Positions 46,203 to 57,851 are shown, counted from the first letter of the stretch. The stretch: 64,000 nt of DNA from Tholera decimalis (GCA_943138885.2 OW964555.2:10310001-10374000); one strand, 5' to 3'. Numbers and translations: made by a program. The notes: generated by a model from the sequence alone, not told the origin.

Positions 46203-46842
46203 AAAATTGGCCAAGCGTGAGTCAGACTCGCCCATGAAGGGTTCCGCAGTAACTATATTAATATAATATAATATGCATATTTATTTGACAAAAAAGACCT
46301 TACTCTTATAACTAGTTTATTTACATTTTTTACAACTATGCCTAATAACTTTGTTTTTTATAGTGTTTGTATGTATTACAAAATTATATTTTCGGTTCTA
46401 GAAAATATGCTGTATCTCAAAAACTGATGACCCGATCTCGTTCAAACCAGTTTTAGTTGAAAGTTTACATTAAGATCTACAGATTTTTTTTTTTAGATTT
46501 TCACTCCATTATTATGGAAGTTAGGGGGGGAGGGGGGCACACATTTTACCACTTTGGAAGCGTATATCTTTTAAACGATTAAGATTATGAAAAAGTAATC
46601 TTAGAAACCATGTATGGGGAGACCCCCTTTATTTTAAATATTGTTTTCTTAAAATCGGAAAGCGTTTCACAGAATAAATCTACCTACCAAGTTCCACATG
46701 TATAGTCCTAATAGTTTCGGAATAAAATGACTGTGACATACGGACGGACAAACAGACTGACAGATAGACAGACAGACGGACAGACATGACGAAACTATAA
46801 GGGTTCCGTTTTTTGCCATTCGGCTACGGAACCCTAAAAAAT
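46203..46842 (-). mobile_element. Element A copy 4
   Basis: From aattggccaagcgtgagtca to ggctacggaaccctaaaaa. Shortened in the middle; terminal hairpin intact. Confidence 0.7.
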
Positions 46843-46844
46843 GT

Positions 46845-49800
46845 GTATATATTATCTGACACTATTTTACTCCAGCTAGACCTCATCATGTGGCCTATCC
46901 ATCCCCAATTTAATTGGTGAATCCTTACAATATATCTATCTGCAAACAACACCCGCATCCCACCATGGCCGTTAGCACACAGTCGTTGACACACACGTGC
47001 TGTTGCGCTAGAGTAGCACCGATAGTGAAAGTGAGGCGCTAACTGAGTATAATGTAACGTTATGCGCTGCGGCTGATGCTCCCAGTAATAACGGTGATGA
47101 CGTGATGAGAGAAACGTTTAGGAAGTAATCGGAATGATTACTGGTTCCGAGGTAGCGTATTTACTGATGGTATGTCAAGATTTCGTACGCTTCTGAAAAA
47201 AGATAGACAATACAATGAGGCAGGTATTTTTGTATTCTTTTTAGGTAATTAATCTGTGTTTGTAAGTTTTATAATTTATTTATTTATTTACTTTATGGAG
47301 AACTTACAGCTAATAAAAACATAAAAAGAGGAATACATAGTCGTCAGAGAGCCAATAACAAGTCCTCACGTTTAGACTTATACTAAAATAAAGTACTAAT
47401 ATTAATAATACTGATTTAATTACGGATTTATTTCCGTTAAAAGTGAATCCATGTTGTAGCCGTTTTATAACGCAAAATACATGTGATTTGCATCAGGGGT
47501 CTATTGAGTTGAAAGATACACTCAAACATATCTTACTGCAAGATATAAACTTTTCTTTCTCGATGTGGAATTCTTCATGGATGCCTTCGGCCCTTGAGCG
47601 GGCGAAGAGGTCTGTTAGCCCGTAATTGACTAAAGCCATCCCATGTTCCCTTGTACACTTGCGCTGGTGGCTGCGGGAATACTTAAATACTCTTCAACGC
47701 GATGCCAACTAAACTAAGCCAACTCATAATTAAGAAGTTTTATGTTATCATAATATACGAGGTCACATTTTACTATTGAATCTCAAAATAACAGTTTTAA
47801 AATCCACTTGCAAGAGGCGACTCCTAAGTCCATCTAATCTTTAGTGAAAGAGTTAGTTAGTCAGGTACATAAAGCACAGAGCATTAAATATTATAAATAA
47901 AAAACATACAAAAAACCCGACTGCGTAAACTGAAAACTGACCTACTATATTAAACTTTTTTTTTTTCAAATTGATTGATCGTGGCTTAACACACAGTGTT
48001 AACAAACGCAGTCTCTTTCTGGCGCAGTCCGGTCAAAAATTCAAAGTGATATCAGTTTCAGTAAACATTTTGCAGCATGATATCATGACAGCTTATCTAC
48101 TGTATTCTGTCCAATCACGCCAATGGCCTTCCACAAAAACCACCACGGAAATGGCAACACTGCCCACGCATTACCAAAAATTCTTATACAAAGACCTACT
48201 TTTACTCAAATCGTTCGAACAATAGGCGTAACCCTTAAAGTTACGCAACTGTACGTTTCTTTTGTTCCGTTCAATCTCATCCTACACAATTAGCTTTCCA
48301 CAATTCCTTATCTGGGTATGTTATTACGTATTTAATGTAATTGTTAAAGACGTAGTTTCGAGGCTGAGAAGTATCGTGTGGAGCTGAAGAAATTTCTTGC
48401 TGACTGTGGGGAAAAGTCTCGGTTTCCTCGTAAGTTTATGCAGTAACGAGAACTTGGGGGTATTGAAAAACAAAAGCACGTTATATCAGCGATGCTTAAA
48501 AGTAAATATTAAAAAGACCAAGTAATTTTAGCAGCGCATGATTGATAATTATGTTGATGTTTGCACCATTTTGGTATTATTGACAACGGCTCTTCTCTTG
48601 TTTCTAATTTTTGAGCCTGGTTAATGGATGAATGTTCATCTTGTTCTCCGCTTAACAAAACTGTTATCAACTTCATCTTTTTAATTACACAAGTTAATTA
48701 TCATGTCACTATTAAACCTTACACCTTGAGTGAATATTCGAATCCATAGTGTGATGATAATTTGCATAGATAAAATAAATAACTAGATGTGGTCAACAGA
48801 AGAAATTATATCGGAACCGTGTGTCTCCAGTTAGGCGCTGGGCGGGGCAACAACTACACATGCAGTTTAATAAAATCAATAGATACGCACTCGCGCACAC
48901 ACCCGCATTTCCTAAATCAGAACGTACTATACAATCAATAATAAACCTTATTCCGTCAAACACAGCGTGTATTTACCATGCACCTTAGAATTTACCCACA
49001 CAAAAACATCGGTCGCTATCGTTGTGCTGTGCAAAAGCAATTTATTTTACATATACGCTAGTGATTGACTAAATCGGAAAGTTATCGATTCTTCCATTTG
49101 TTATTGTACATTTTTTTTGGGCACCTGAAAATGAACCAAATAAAAAATGGCATGTCCAGAAAATATTATAATAACAATAAACATATTATTAAGAACATAA
49201 CATTACATAATTATTATTAAGTACTATCTACTAAGTATTAAGGGCTACCCTGGCGCTTTCGACTAAAATCTTAATATTTAATTATCATAGTGATAGGTCA
49301 AATAGAAGTTGATGTTAACTTACATTACGCTCTTGATCGGAACAAACCAGCCATATAGGTTGTATAGAATCCTGAAAAGTTGAATGACTGATTTTATGAA
49401 TGTCCTAAAACATGAGAATAGCTTTCAGTAATAAAATAAAATTTAACCCACTTCTGCAAAAATCAGTTGTACTCTTAATTTTGAAATTGTCCATTCAGGC
49501 TGGAACATTTCTGCGCTGAAGTGAACCGAGCATTTATGGTGCTATTTTGTGTAGGGTACCAGTTAGGTGGCATGCCTGTGGCATCAATCCATTCTTTTTT
49601 TATATTACCATCTTTTGGGAAGCTGAAAAGTACGAAAACCACTTATTTATCATTTACATACATCCTAAGCTACTTCTAAACGTCACCATATAATAAGCAT
49701 CGCAATAATTACGTACCACACTATAAATCAAGATCTGAATGATTTTGACGTATATTGCTAATCCATTGCTACATATGTTCAAAATATTGGTCTGCTCAAC

Positions 49801-50480
49801 AACGTAAATACCACAGTGAGTGTTGTTGATTTAGCATAATGAAACCGATTCCTACTGTAAGTGTGTTACGCAATTACCCCGCAGGTAATAGTTTAGTAGG
49901 TTATAATAGGTTTTTGTTATAAGAAAAATCCTAGTTAGTAGAGAAATTGTTAAATATATGAAAACAAACACACATCCATGCCTAACAAATAAATAGCATG
50001 AATATATTGACTTATTTTAAGCTAAATTCACTAATATATTATCTGAACCATGCCGATTATTATAACGCATTCGAAGCTTCAACGGAAGTAAAATACAAAA
50101 ACCATAAAAAAATAAAGAAACAGCAACATAGGATAAGGCATAACATACGATAATTCTAAACCGAAAAACACCACCGATTATTAACCTAAAATTAAAGTAA
50201 CTTACTTTACGAATATTGGTTACGCATTTCTCTAGTACTCTCTAAAAAAATCAAAATAAGTAAAATAACATTATTTACACCGGGCTAAAACGGTTGACAG
50301 ATTGAAAAATAAACTATTGTAGCGACAGCGACGTCGGAACTCCTTACGCATGGGCGTAAAATAAATTGTTTATTTTTTTTACTTTTTTGTACACTTGACA
50401 TTTCAACGTATTTTTATTTCTGTCATCTCATGTAAAATAAAAGTTAAACCAATTTTCTTAGAGGTTTCCGTATGTTATAA
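46845..50480. other. Long AT-rich stretch, no gene supported
   Basis: Only short frames. About 47275-47390 (tttactttatggagaactta) resembles a LINE-type dispersed repeat. Nothing else can be called. Confidence 0.3.
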
Positions 50481-50483
50481 AAA

Positions 50484-51190
50484 ACTTTTTACCGGTCTTT
50501 AGTTTTGTATTTTCGTTTTTGGCACCGACTTCCGAAATTAAAGTTATTTTTCACTTTGCAGTGTTTTTTGGGAGTCGGTTTAATTTTTTGGTAAAAAGTT
50601 TTTATTTCACTCTTTTTAGTTGGTCGATTTTTAATTTACCTAGTTACAAGAGCCTAAATGTCAACTACTTATATTCATTTACAAAATATTGCTTTTCCCA
50701 ATGTTGGGCTGTTATTTGTTGAGGAGTTCTCCTGGTAGTTCACCATCAGCTTCACTTCACCATATGCATTATGACGAGCATATTGTGCTTAATAACCACA
50801 TTCAAGTAATCGAAGCGGAACACATGAACTACTTATTATTCCTACTTATATATTGAGTAGTTCCAGTGGCCATCGGTGGTCTTCATCATCAGGTCTACTT
50901 CACAAATGGTGCTTTTCGAATGCAACTACACAAGTTACTATAAAAATACTCAAATCACTATAGGTGTGCCTATAATATTTGAAGAGTTCCCTCGATTTCT
51001 CTAGGATCCCATCATCAGATCCTGACTTGGTGACAATGGGACCAATTTCAAAGTATACCCTTTCAAACAAAAAAAAATTTTCCAAATCGGTTCAGCCGTC
51101 TCCGAGTAATCGGTGATCATACATAAAAAAATAATAATAATATACGCGTCGAATTGATAACCTCCTCCTTTTTTTGTCGTCGGTTGAAAA
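50484..51190 (-). mobile_element. Element C copy 4, one hairpin arm lost
   Basis: The right part (about 50530-50605) is one hairpin arm. On the other side aaaactttttacc runs directly into ggtctttagttttg, so the distal arm is missing. The body continues to ttgtcgtcggttgaaaa at about 51187. Confidence 0.72.
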
Positions 51191-51524
51191 ACCCCTAAAC
51201 TATAATAGCAATATTTCATTCGTCAATCGACATTGCTGTCGATAGCATACGTTAGTGGATCTGCACAAGCACATCACTAATTCGTCGCAAGAAGTGGCGG
51301 CCTCACTACGCGATGAATCCGCGTAATACAGTTTCGTATGTTATTTTTACATTGCTTGTCCAGTTACTTAGTGACGAACTCAGGTGGTGGTTAAGGAGCA
51401 ATGTATTTATAGCAAAAGTAGTACAGTCGTTCTTATATTTGAAAACAAAAATAACATAGTAAAACCAAGAAAGATTTTACGATGTATTGTTTTTCATGAT
51501 TTTAAATACAAATATTGTAAAATA

Positions 51525-51600
51525 CTTGTACTTACATATGGTAAGTGATTCCATGATTCATATGTGAATCATGGAATCACTTACCATATGTAAGTACAAG
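51525..51600. mobile_element. 76-bp near-perfect palindrome flanked by TA
   Basis: 36-bp arms beginning cttgtacttacatatggtaa pair exactly around the 4-nt loop tatg, and are flanked by TA (51523-51524 and 51601-51602), which also pair. The arm contains aagtgattccat, which also appears in the ends of the MITE at 57936-58256. It looks like an internally deleted Tc1/mariner-type MITE reduced to its two ends. Confidence 0.78.
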
Positions 51601-51810
51601 TAGTTTTGATTTTAGCTTCGGTTTTTACAAGATACCACAGAAAAACTCGGCATTCATATATGTTATCACGATCGCCGTCGAAAGCGCACTAGTTCGCAGA
51701 GACGGCCACTTGCCTGTGACATGAGCCCTGTGGCCATGTCGCGCGGACACCGATACGCCCCCTTACCACTTCTCCTATATTTTTGATTTCTGTGATAATT
51801 TGAGTCAGTG

Positions 51811-53105
51811 CACATAGGGGTATTTCATTAATCTAGCCGGCCAAAAATATTTGTGCGGGTTTTTTGGTTTAAAATGACGGAAATAAAACAAGCAAAATAT
51901 AAACAGACAAGAACTTTTCTAATTTCTTTAAAAAAAGCAATAAAACACAAATAAAACAAAAAAATTAATAAAAAATGCTGAAAATATGCCATATACTTAT
52001 TTATATTACACCATATATTTACATAATCTTACATACACTTATATATATACTATATATATGCATATATGTATATATATATATTCTTACATTAATTAATATA
52101 TCAATAACAATACATATTTTTCAAATCAATTAACCTGCATTAGATCGGATCCGTTCCGTTTTTCTTCTTTTGCTCCTTTCCCTAGATTCCCCTAACGATT
52201 TACGAGGGCGACCTATACGATTTGCCGTTGTGACTGGAATTTTGAATGTACTTTCCAGCCAAAGTTCGTTGTTTTTCAATAAAACTTCTTCTTTTTTGTG
52301 AGATTTAATCCACCTTTGCTTCATTTCCGATTTAAAATGTGCAAAATCGTTGTTCAGTTTATTTAACCGATCATCAGTAAGATCATCACGAGTGAAAAGG
52401 TGGTCTCTCAAAAAGCGTAGTTTTTCTTCCAAATTGCGTAAATTTTAATTTTTCATGATATCAAAGAGGAATTTACGAGTCACTATTCTCACTTCGGAAG
52501 TACCCACTGTATCTGGAACAAGTAAATATTGTTTTTAGACATAAATACTGTTTTTTTTTCGAATTAAGCTCATTTTGACTGTGAAATTGAATGTTCTACG
52601 TTTTTGCGCATCCGCGCTATTCCGCGGCTAATTTATTTAGTACTATACTTTTTATATAAACTACAAAAGTTGCCGGATCTATCCCGATACTAAAACAAAT
52701 AGCTTTCTAAACATAAATTTCTTTAAAAATATCCTTATTTCAGACGTTATTTCTCGACCTCTAAAAGTATATTAAAATAAAACAAATTTTTACAAATTAT
52801 ATCACATTTTGATTATCACATACCTGTAGTCTCCGAATACATTGCTATTTTGCACCAGGTCAACACAGAAAACTTCAACTCAAAGTTAACGATTTTTTAA
52901 ATCACCGAAAAGAGACACGTTCACAAAGTTCAATAATCAACTTCCGACTGAATTTACCTGAAAACGCGCAACGGAAGAAGTTTGGGGGTGGCGGTCTATT
53001 GATCGTTGGAATGTCCCCTGCCTCAGGTAATCAATATAATAAGCATTCCTTAAAGTTTGTTATTTTGACTTTTGGCCGCCTAGATCATTAAAATACCTGT
53101 ATGTG
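51811..53105 (-). mobile_element. 1.3-kb TIR element, 5-bp duplication, CACAT ends
   Basis: The left end cacataggggtatttcatta and the reverse complement of the right end, cacatacaggtattttaatg, match at about 30 of 37 positions, continuing through atctag-cggccaaaa. The flanks are CAGTG at 51806-51810 and 53106-53110, a 5-bp target duplication. A CAC-starting end with a 5-bp duplication recalls Transib or CACTA/Chapaev-type elements, but it is not a clear fit to either. It contains one minus-strand two-exon gene, broken by a stop. Confidence 0.75.
52130..52842 (-). pseudogene. Two-exon transposon ORF with in-frame stop
   Basis: Exon 1 is 19 bp (ATG at 52842 to 52824, donor ACAG|GTATGTG). Exon 2 begins at 52512 after TTCCAG|. 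The joined frame runs MYSETTDTVGTSEVRIV to DIMKN, then TAA at 52445-52447, and reopens in the same frame as NLRNLEEKLRFLRDHLFTRD, ending IPVTTANRIGRPRKSL, RSKRRKTERIRSNAG, stop at 52130. The basic RPRKS..E...RSKRRKT segment recurs in N-terminal parts of unclassified transposon proteins of insects and Hydra (recalled). A possible donor GCAG|GTTAAT overlaps the final codons, so downstream exons with the catalytic domain have probably been deleted. Confidence 0.65.
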
Positions 53106-53109
53106 CAGT

Positions 53110-54880
53110 GCTAAACATAGGGGTAAAATAGTACATTTTGATACAAGTGGAGAAAGTTTGTCATTGCGGCCGAGGCGGAGTTGCAGCCGAGGCGGAGTTA
53201 CGTCCGAGCCGTAAGGCGAGGGGGTTATGGAGCCGAGTACGGCATAAATGTCCACATGTATCAAACGACGTTTTTCAATACACTTTCGAAGAAATAAAAT
53301 AATAGAACGAAAAGTATTTTTGTCATTAAAATATTTAATTTTCCCCGCGCTTTACCTTCACTTAACCCGCGAAGGTATGCGAAGGTATGCAAAGCAAAGG
53401 TATGAAGCCGTAAAACAGCCTGATATTAAAATAAAATATTTTTTTATTTTTTATTTAGAACACAAATAAATGTTAATTTGTTGATAAAAACAAAACTATT
53501 TTATAAATAATAATGTTTATTTCTGATATTCTGTTCATAAACACAATTTTAAATTTCCTTAAATATAAAGCCTTAAAAACATGCGCCTCTTTGCTGTGAA
53601 AAAAAAAACAATCACCGCCGAATATAGGGAATTGAATAATTGTTTAATGTTATCTTTGGCAAAATCTGGAATGTTAAACCCTCGTGTGTGAAAAATGAAT
53701 AAAATCCACGAGTGTGAAATACATAGCATGTTGAACCTAATCGTAGTGCGATAAGAGCCAGTTTTCGAGGAAGTGTAGTGAAAAAAAATAATCTTGCTAA
53801 GAATAGAAAAAAGAACCTCTTTTAACACATTGAAACTGGTAAACAGTTTAAAACTTTCAGGCTTATAAAAAAGAAACAATATCTTCAAAGATAATTTAAA
53901 TAAATAACCTTAAATAAATAATCAGTATTTAAAATAAGCTGATATAGTGCTGTGTTATTGGTAGTTTTTTTTCAACAAGACAAAGTTTTTTATCGAACAT
54001 TTGAACAATCAATGTTTGAATCACAGAAGTAGGTAAATCAGTTCTGAGTGGAGCGACAGACTTTTATGATTGTTAATCACGAAACACACGACATAGTTAT
54101 TATTGAATAATTACTACAGCAATTAAGAAAATGACATTAATAGTACTCGTGAGTTACACTGCAAATAAATTATTATTGATTAATGAGCTAACCTCTTGGA
54201 ATGCAAATTGCTCTTTCGTTAATAGATTTAATATTCAAATAAATAGGTAATTTATGTTAGGCATTACTGTGGAGAAGATATCTATGACACGGTTGTTTTG
54301 AATACACTTATATGTATAATTTATAAATATAGCATAATATTGTTTCTTTGTTTGTAAAGGTTACTCTGAAAGTACGGATTCGATATTTTTTTTATAGAGG
54401 TGCGCTTACAGTATAAATTTGTGTAGGTTTTCTATCCTAAAACCACAAACCATAGGCCACTAGAGTGTAACCACCAAATGATTGATAATATCTAAATAAA
54501 TAGGTAATTTATGTATAAAGAAGAGTTGCGAAATCGTAGCTATGAATAATTTATTATCTAAGATAGATGCAGTGTTAAATTATCTCCATTCATTAGAAGT
54601 AAGGGAAGACGTTTGGACGAGCTCCAAGATAATTAACGAGAATTACAAATGATTGAATAATTCGCTTCAAATAATAATTTATGTCTTAATTCTCCCAAAT
54701 GCCGCAATAGGACGCTTTGAAACAAAAACAGCGTGAATGGCGAACACGCTGATCGTAGTGAAACAAAATTAAGAGATTCAACGAGTTGAACTTGCAAAGA
54801 CTACTTTTTTGGACGTACAAACCTACATTTTAAGGAAAATCAGAGGGAAAGAGAGCGTGCTTTTTCTCTTTCTAAAGGAA
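53110..54880. other. AT-rich stretch with a GC-rich repeat island
   Basis: About 53160-53235 contains a 17-bp unit twice (gccgaggcggagttgca / gccgaggcggagttacg) in a GC-rich island. It is bracketed by inverted ttgatacaagtgga (about 53138) and tccacatgtatcaa (about 53252), so it may be a ~130-bp MITE. About 53370-53400 has gaaggtatgc twice plus a variant. The rest is AT-rich without genes. Confidence 0.4.
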
Positions 54881-54886
54881 ACTTAA

Positions 54887-55068
54887 GGCCGTGCGCGCAC
54901 TGCCTTGCGGTGGCCGCAATTCCGGTAGTTCTACCGCACCGGTAGAATGACCGGGGCCACCGATGACTCTACCGCACGCGTTTATTCCACCGCAGTGCGC
55001 GCACTTCTATGACACTCCATACTTCACAGATTTTCGTTTCCAAAACGCAACGCAGTGCGCGCACGGCC
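54887..55068. mobile_element. 182-bp PIF/Harbinger-type MITE
   Basis: Inverted ends ggccgtgcgcgcactgc (left) and its complement at 55052-55068, flanked by TAA at 54884-54886 and 55069-55071. GC-rich inside (accggtagaatgaccggggc). A third cagtgcgcgcac occurs internally at about 54992, hinting at a deleted or nested arrangement. Confidence 0.75.
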
Positions 55069-55244
55069 TAAGATGTTCTCTCTTTCTCCAAGAACTCTTT
55101 TTCGAAAAAGTCGGTAATAATCTTGAGTGTAAGAATACCAAGTCTCATAAGAATCGGTTCGGAAAGTGAAAACGCTCTTAATATATGAGTACGTATATTC
55201 TGTCTATCGTAACAATCCTAAATAGATATAGTAGACTAGATTTG

Positions 55245-56070
55245 CCCGCGACTTCGTTCGCGTGGGAGCTTTTCTTGCATGAATCTCGATCCTATAGGAA
55301 TTCCGGGATAAAACTTTCTAATATTTCAGCGATCTACATGTAAAATTTCATTCTGATACATTAAGGCCCCCCGCGCACTAGGTAGCCTGGCTGTGTAGCC
55401 AGGCTGCGCAGCCAGTAAAACATAATTATGACGTTGTATAGGAGCCCGCGCACTAGGCAACCACGAATTCTCGGCTGAAGCAGCCAATAACAACGCGCTT
55501 GTTTGTACGGCAGCTGGCTGGCTGCGCGCAGCCAGAACGTGTGTAGGCGAATGTATGTGGCTGCGGTCAGTCTCCGCGCACTAGTTGTATCAGCCAGACG
55601 TATTTTGAGTTCCGAACTTTGATGACTTTCGATTTCAGGACTTATACAAGCTCGCATAGGAGTATCAATGCCCTTGATTGAATTTCGTATTTTTTCCAAA
55701 AGGTTATCAAACGATTGCACTGACATCCTCGTGTAGTTAAAAAACCGGTCTGGGAATGTGCGAACATCTTTGAAATAAGTTTGGAATAAGCCCTTTGAGT
55801 GTCTCTAGAAAAAGAGGATGAATCCAGTGTCTTTTCTTGTTTTGCGTTTTTTTTTACGAGATAGGTAAGCAATAATTATAAGATTTTCCACGTCCATATC
55901 GCTCGACGGAAGGATCTAGACTAGTCGTTGATTGGTTGCTATAACTGGCTGCGCAAATATTCCTAGCCAGGCTCGCACTAGGCAGTGGGCGGGGGCTCTT
56001 AGTATTTTTTTCGTGAAAAAGTAATAAACATCCATCTAGCCTCGCAAATATGATGAGGATTAGTATGATT
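55245..56070 (+). repeat. Lep1-like element split by a Harbinger insertion
   Basis: tttgcccgcgacttcgttcg at 55251 through tttcattctgatacatta at 55363 resumes at 56002 with gtatttttttcgtgaaaaag. Removing 55364-55998 and one TTA restores the usual Lep1 interior. Confidence 0.65.
55364..55998 (-). mobile_element. PIF/Harbinger element with transposase remnant
   Basis: Ends aggccccccgcgcact (left) and gagcccccgcccact (reverse complement of right) are inverted repeats, flanked by TTA at 55361-55363 and 55999-56001 (TWA). Further GC-rich subterminal repeats of the type gcgcactagg/tagccaggct recur at least five times. The minus strand about 55660-55745 encodes FFNYTRMSVQSFDNLLEKIR, then GIDTPMRACISPEI, which is the N-terminal part of HARBI1-like nucleases upstream of the DDE domain. 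The catalytic part is missing, so this is an internally deleted copy. Confidence 0.82.
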
Positions 56071-56084
56071 CAGCTGAAAAATTA

Positions 56085-56310
56085 TACAGGACTGGATTCT
56101 GACCGCGACTTCGTTCACGTGGGAGGATTTTCCTTGTAAATCCCGATCCGATGGGAATTCCAACAGCCTATGTTCGATTCCAGGATGTCAACTATCTACG
56201 TACCAAATTTCATGCAGATCCGTTCAGTAGTTTTTTTGCATGAAAGAGTAACAAACATCCATACGTCAATACATATGGATGTATTAATAGATGTAGGTCT
56301 GGATGTTTTT
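56085..56310 (+). mobile_element. Lep1-like Helitron-type element
   Basis: gattctgaccgcgacttcgt to aacaaacatccatacgtcaa, with the usual interior (ccaggatgtcaactatctac). The 3' side is disrupted by a small inverted repeat of catccatacgt/atacatatggatg. Confidence 0.55.
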
Positions 56311-56334
56311 TTTTTTATTTTTTGTTTTTTTTTT

Positions 56335-56635
56335 TTCAATATAGACTAGATTTGACCACCATCTCACCTGATGGTAAGCGATGATGTGGTCGAAGATGGA
56401 GCACGATTGCCTAGAAGTAACCTATTCACTCTTGACTTAAAGACTCCCAGGTTATAGCGATCAGGAAACACAGATCCCGGCAGGGTATTCCATTCCTTAG
56501 CCGTACGCACAATTAAAGTAGTCCCAAAATGTTTTGTGCGTATGGGTGGGATGTCCACCATGTGAAGGGCCCCCGAGACGATCCAATAGTCTTGACTTAA
56601 AGACCCCTAGGTTATAGCTTACAAAACAATTTCAA
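56335..56635 (-). pseudogene. CR1-like LINE 3' end with partial duplication
   Basis: Minus-strand frame MVDIPPIRTKHFGTTLIVRT, then NRLLLGNRAPSSTTSSLTIR-stop, is intact for 65 codons. Upstream (about 56587-56620) the segment cttgacttaaagac-cc-agg-ttatagc appears a second time, so a second, shorter CR1 copy or an internal duplication abuts it. A T-rich run at 56309-56337 is the inverted poly-A tail. Confidence 0.75.
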
Positions 56636-57107
56636 CTTTGGTTTTACAAAACAAATCCAAAAAAGAGATAGTATCTAGTCACCGGTGACAAAATGAGTGC
56701 AGTTTTTTTGGTAAAGACACAAAAATACTGAAGAGATCTCCAAGAAACACATTTTGGTTTCACACTAAGTAAAGTTTAGACCTTAAATTACTCAGAGACT
56801 GAAATAGTAATCACTTACGGTCATTTCTTTCAGTCTCCAAAGAAAGATAAACACGTAACCAATTTAGTGTTGTCCTCTTATAGCTCTGATGAGAACTTCT
56901 AGAACTCTGTGCTACCTAAGCGATAAACTACAAAGTTTTAAAATAATCAGCAGTTTTCTGAAGAAGTTGCTAGTTTCAATTAGTCAGATCCTCGTAAAGA
57001 CGTTAACGGTATTTAACTGTAGGGTTAATAGAAAACACTCAAATTGTAGTTTGTTACGTTACGAGGTTTGAGTGGCGAAAAAATATTAACTCCTAACTAC
57101 TTTTTTA

Positions 57108-57485
57108 GGGTTCCGTAGCCGAATTGCAAAAAACGGTATCCTTATAGATTCGTCATGTCTGTCTGTCTGTCTGTCCGTCCGTATGTCAAAGCCAGTTTAT
57201 TCATAAACAATTAGGACTACATAGACAGCTTGGTAAGTAGATGTATAGACATGGAACGGAATAAAAAAAAATCATCAAACCTACGCGTGTGGAGTGTCTA
57301 GAAATAGGTATTTAATGACAAACTTCTATAGATAGTCTATTAATGACATAGAGGTCGAAAAAACTGCAAATATAACTTTGTCTTTCATACAAACAATATG
57401 AAAAACGAAGTTATTTTAATTAATTTTTGCTTGCTGCTACAGATCCCTTCATGGGCAAGTCCGACTCGCACTCGGCCGTTTTATT
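57108..57485 (+). mobile_element. Element A copy 5, internally deleted
   Basis: Starts agggttccgtagccgaattg and ends caagtccgactcgcactcgg. About half the interior is missing. Confidence 0.65.
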
Positions 57486-57625
57486 TTATTTTCCGGGGGA
57501 AACTTTCAAAGAGCGCTCGATTTTGCATGAGACAGACGAGTGTGGGATTTTCACTTCACTAAAATAACTCCGATCATCAGCACATGGAAGACAGCCCCAG
57601 GTTAAAGTTTACAATATATTATACT

Positions 57626-57851
57626 AGTAATCGTGCGTGGCTTCGCTCCCGTGGACTTTTTCACGATAAATCATACTCTCATTCTTTTGTAGTCGGATAA
57701 AAAGTAGCCTATAACCTTCCTGAAGCTTCAAGCTACTTACCAACTTTCAATCCAAAAAAATTCATCCTAATCCACCCAGTTCTTTCGAAGATTAGCGCGT
57801 TCAAACAAACGAATAAACAAACTTTTCCGCTTTATAATATTAGTATAGTAG
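57626..57851 (+). mobile_element. Family D short interspersed element
   Basis: gtggcttcgctcccgtggac to ttataatattagtatagta; third copy of the 8.1-kb family. Confidence 0.58.

Noticed and set aside
52020..52085. AT-dinucleotide-rich run as an origin or matrix site
   Set aside because: Simple (TA)n-type low complexity inside the transposon; no functional evidence.
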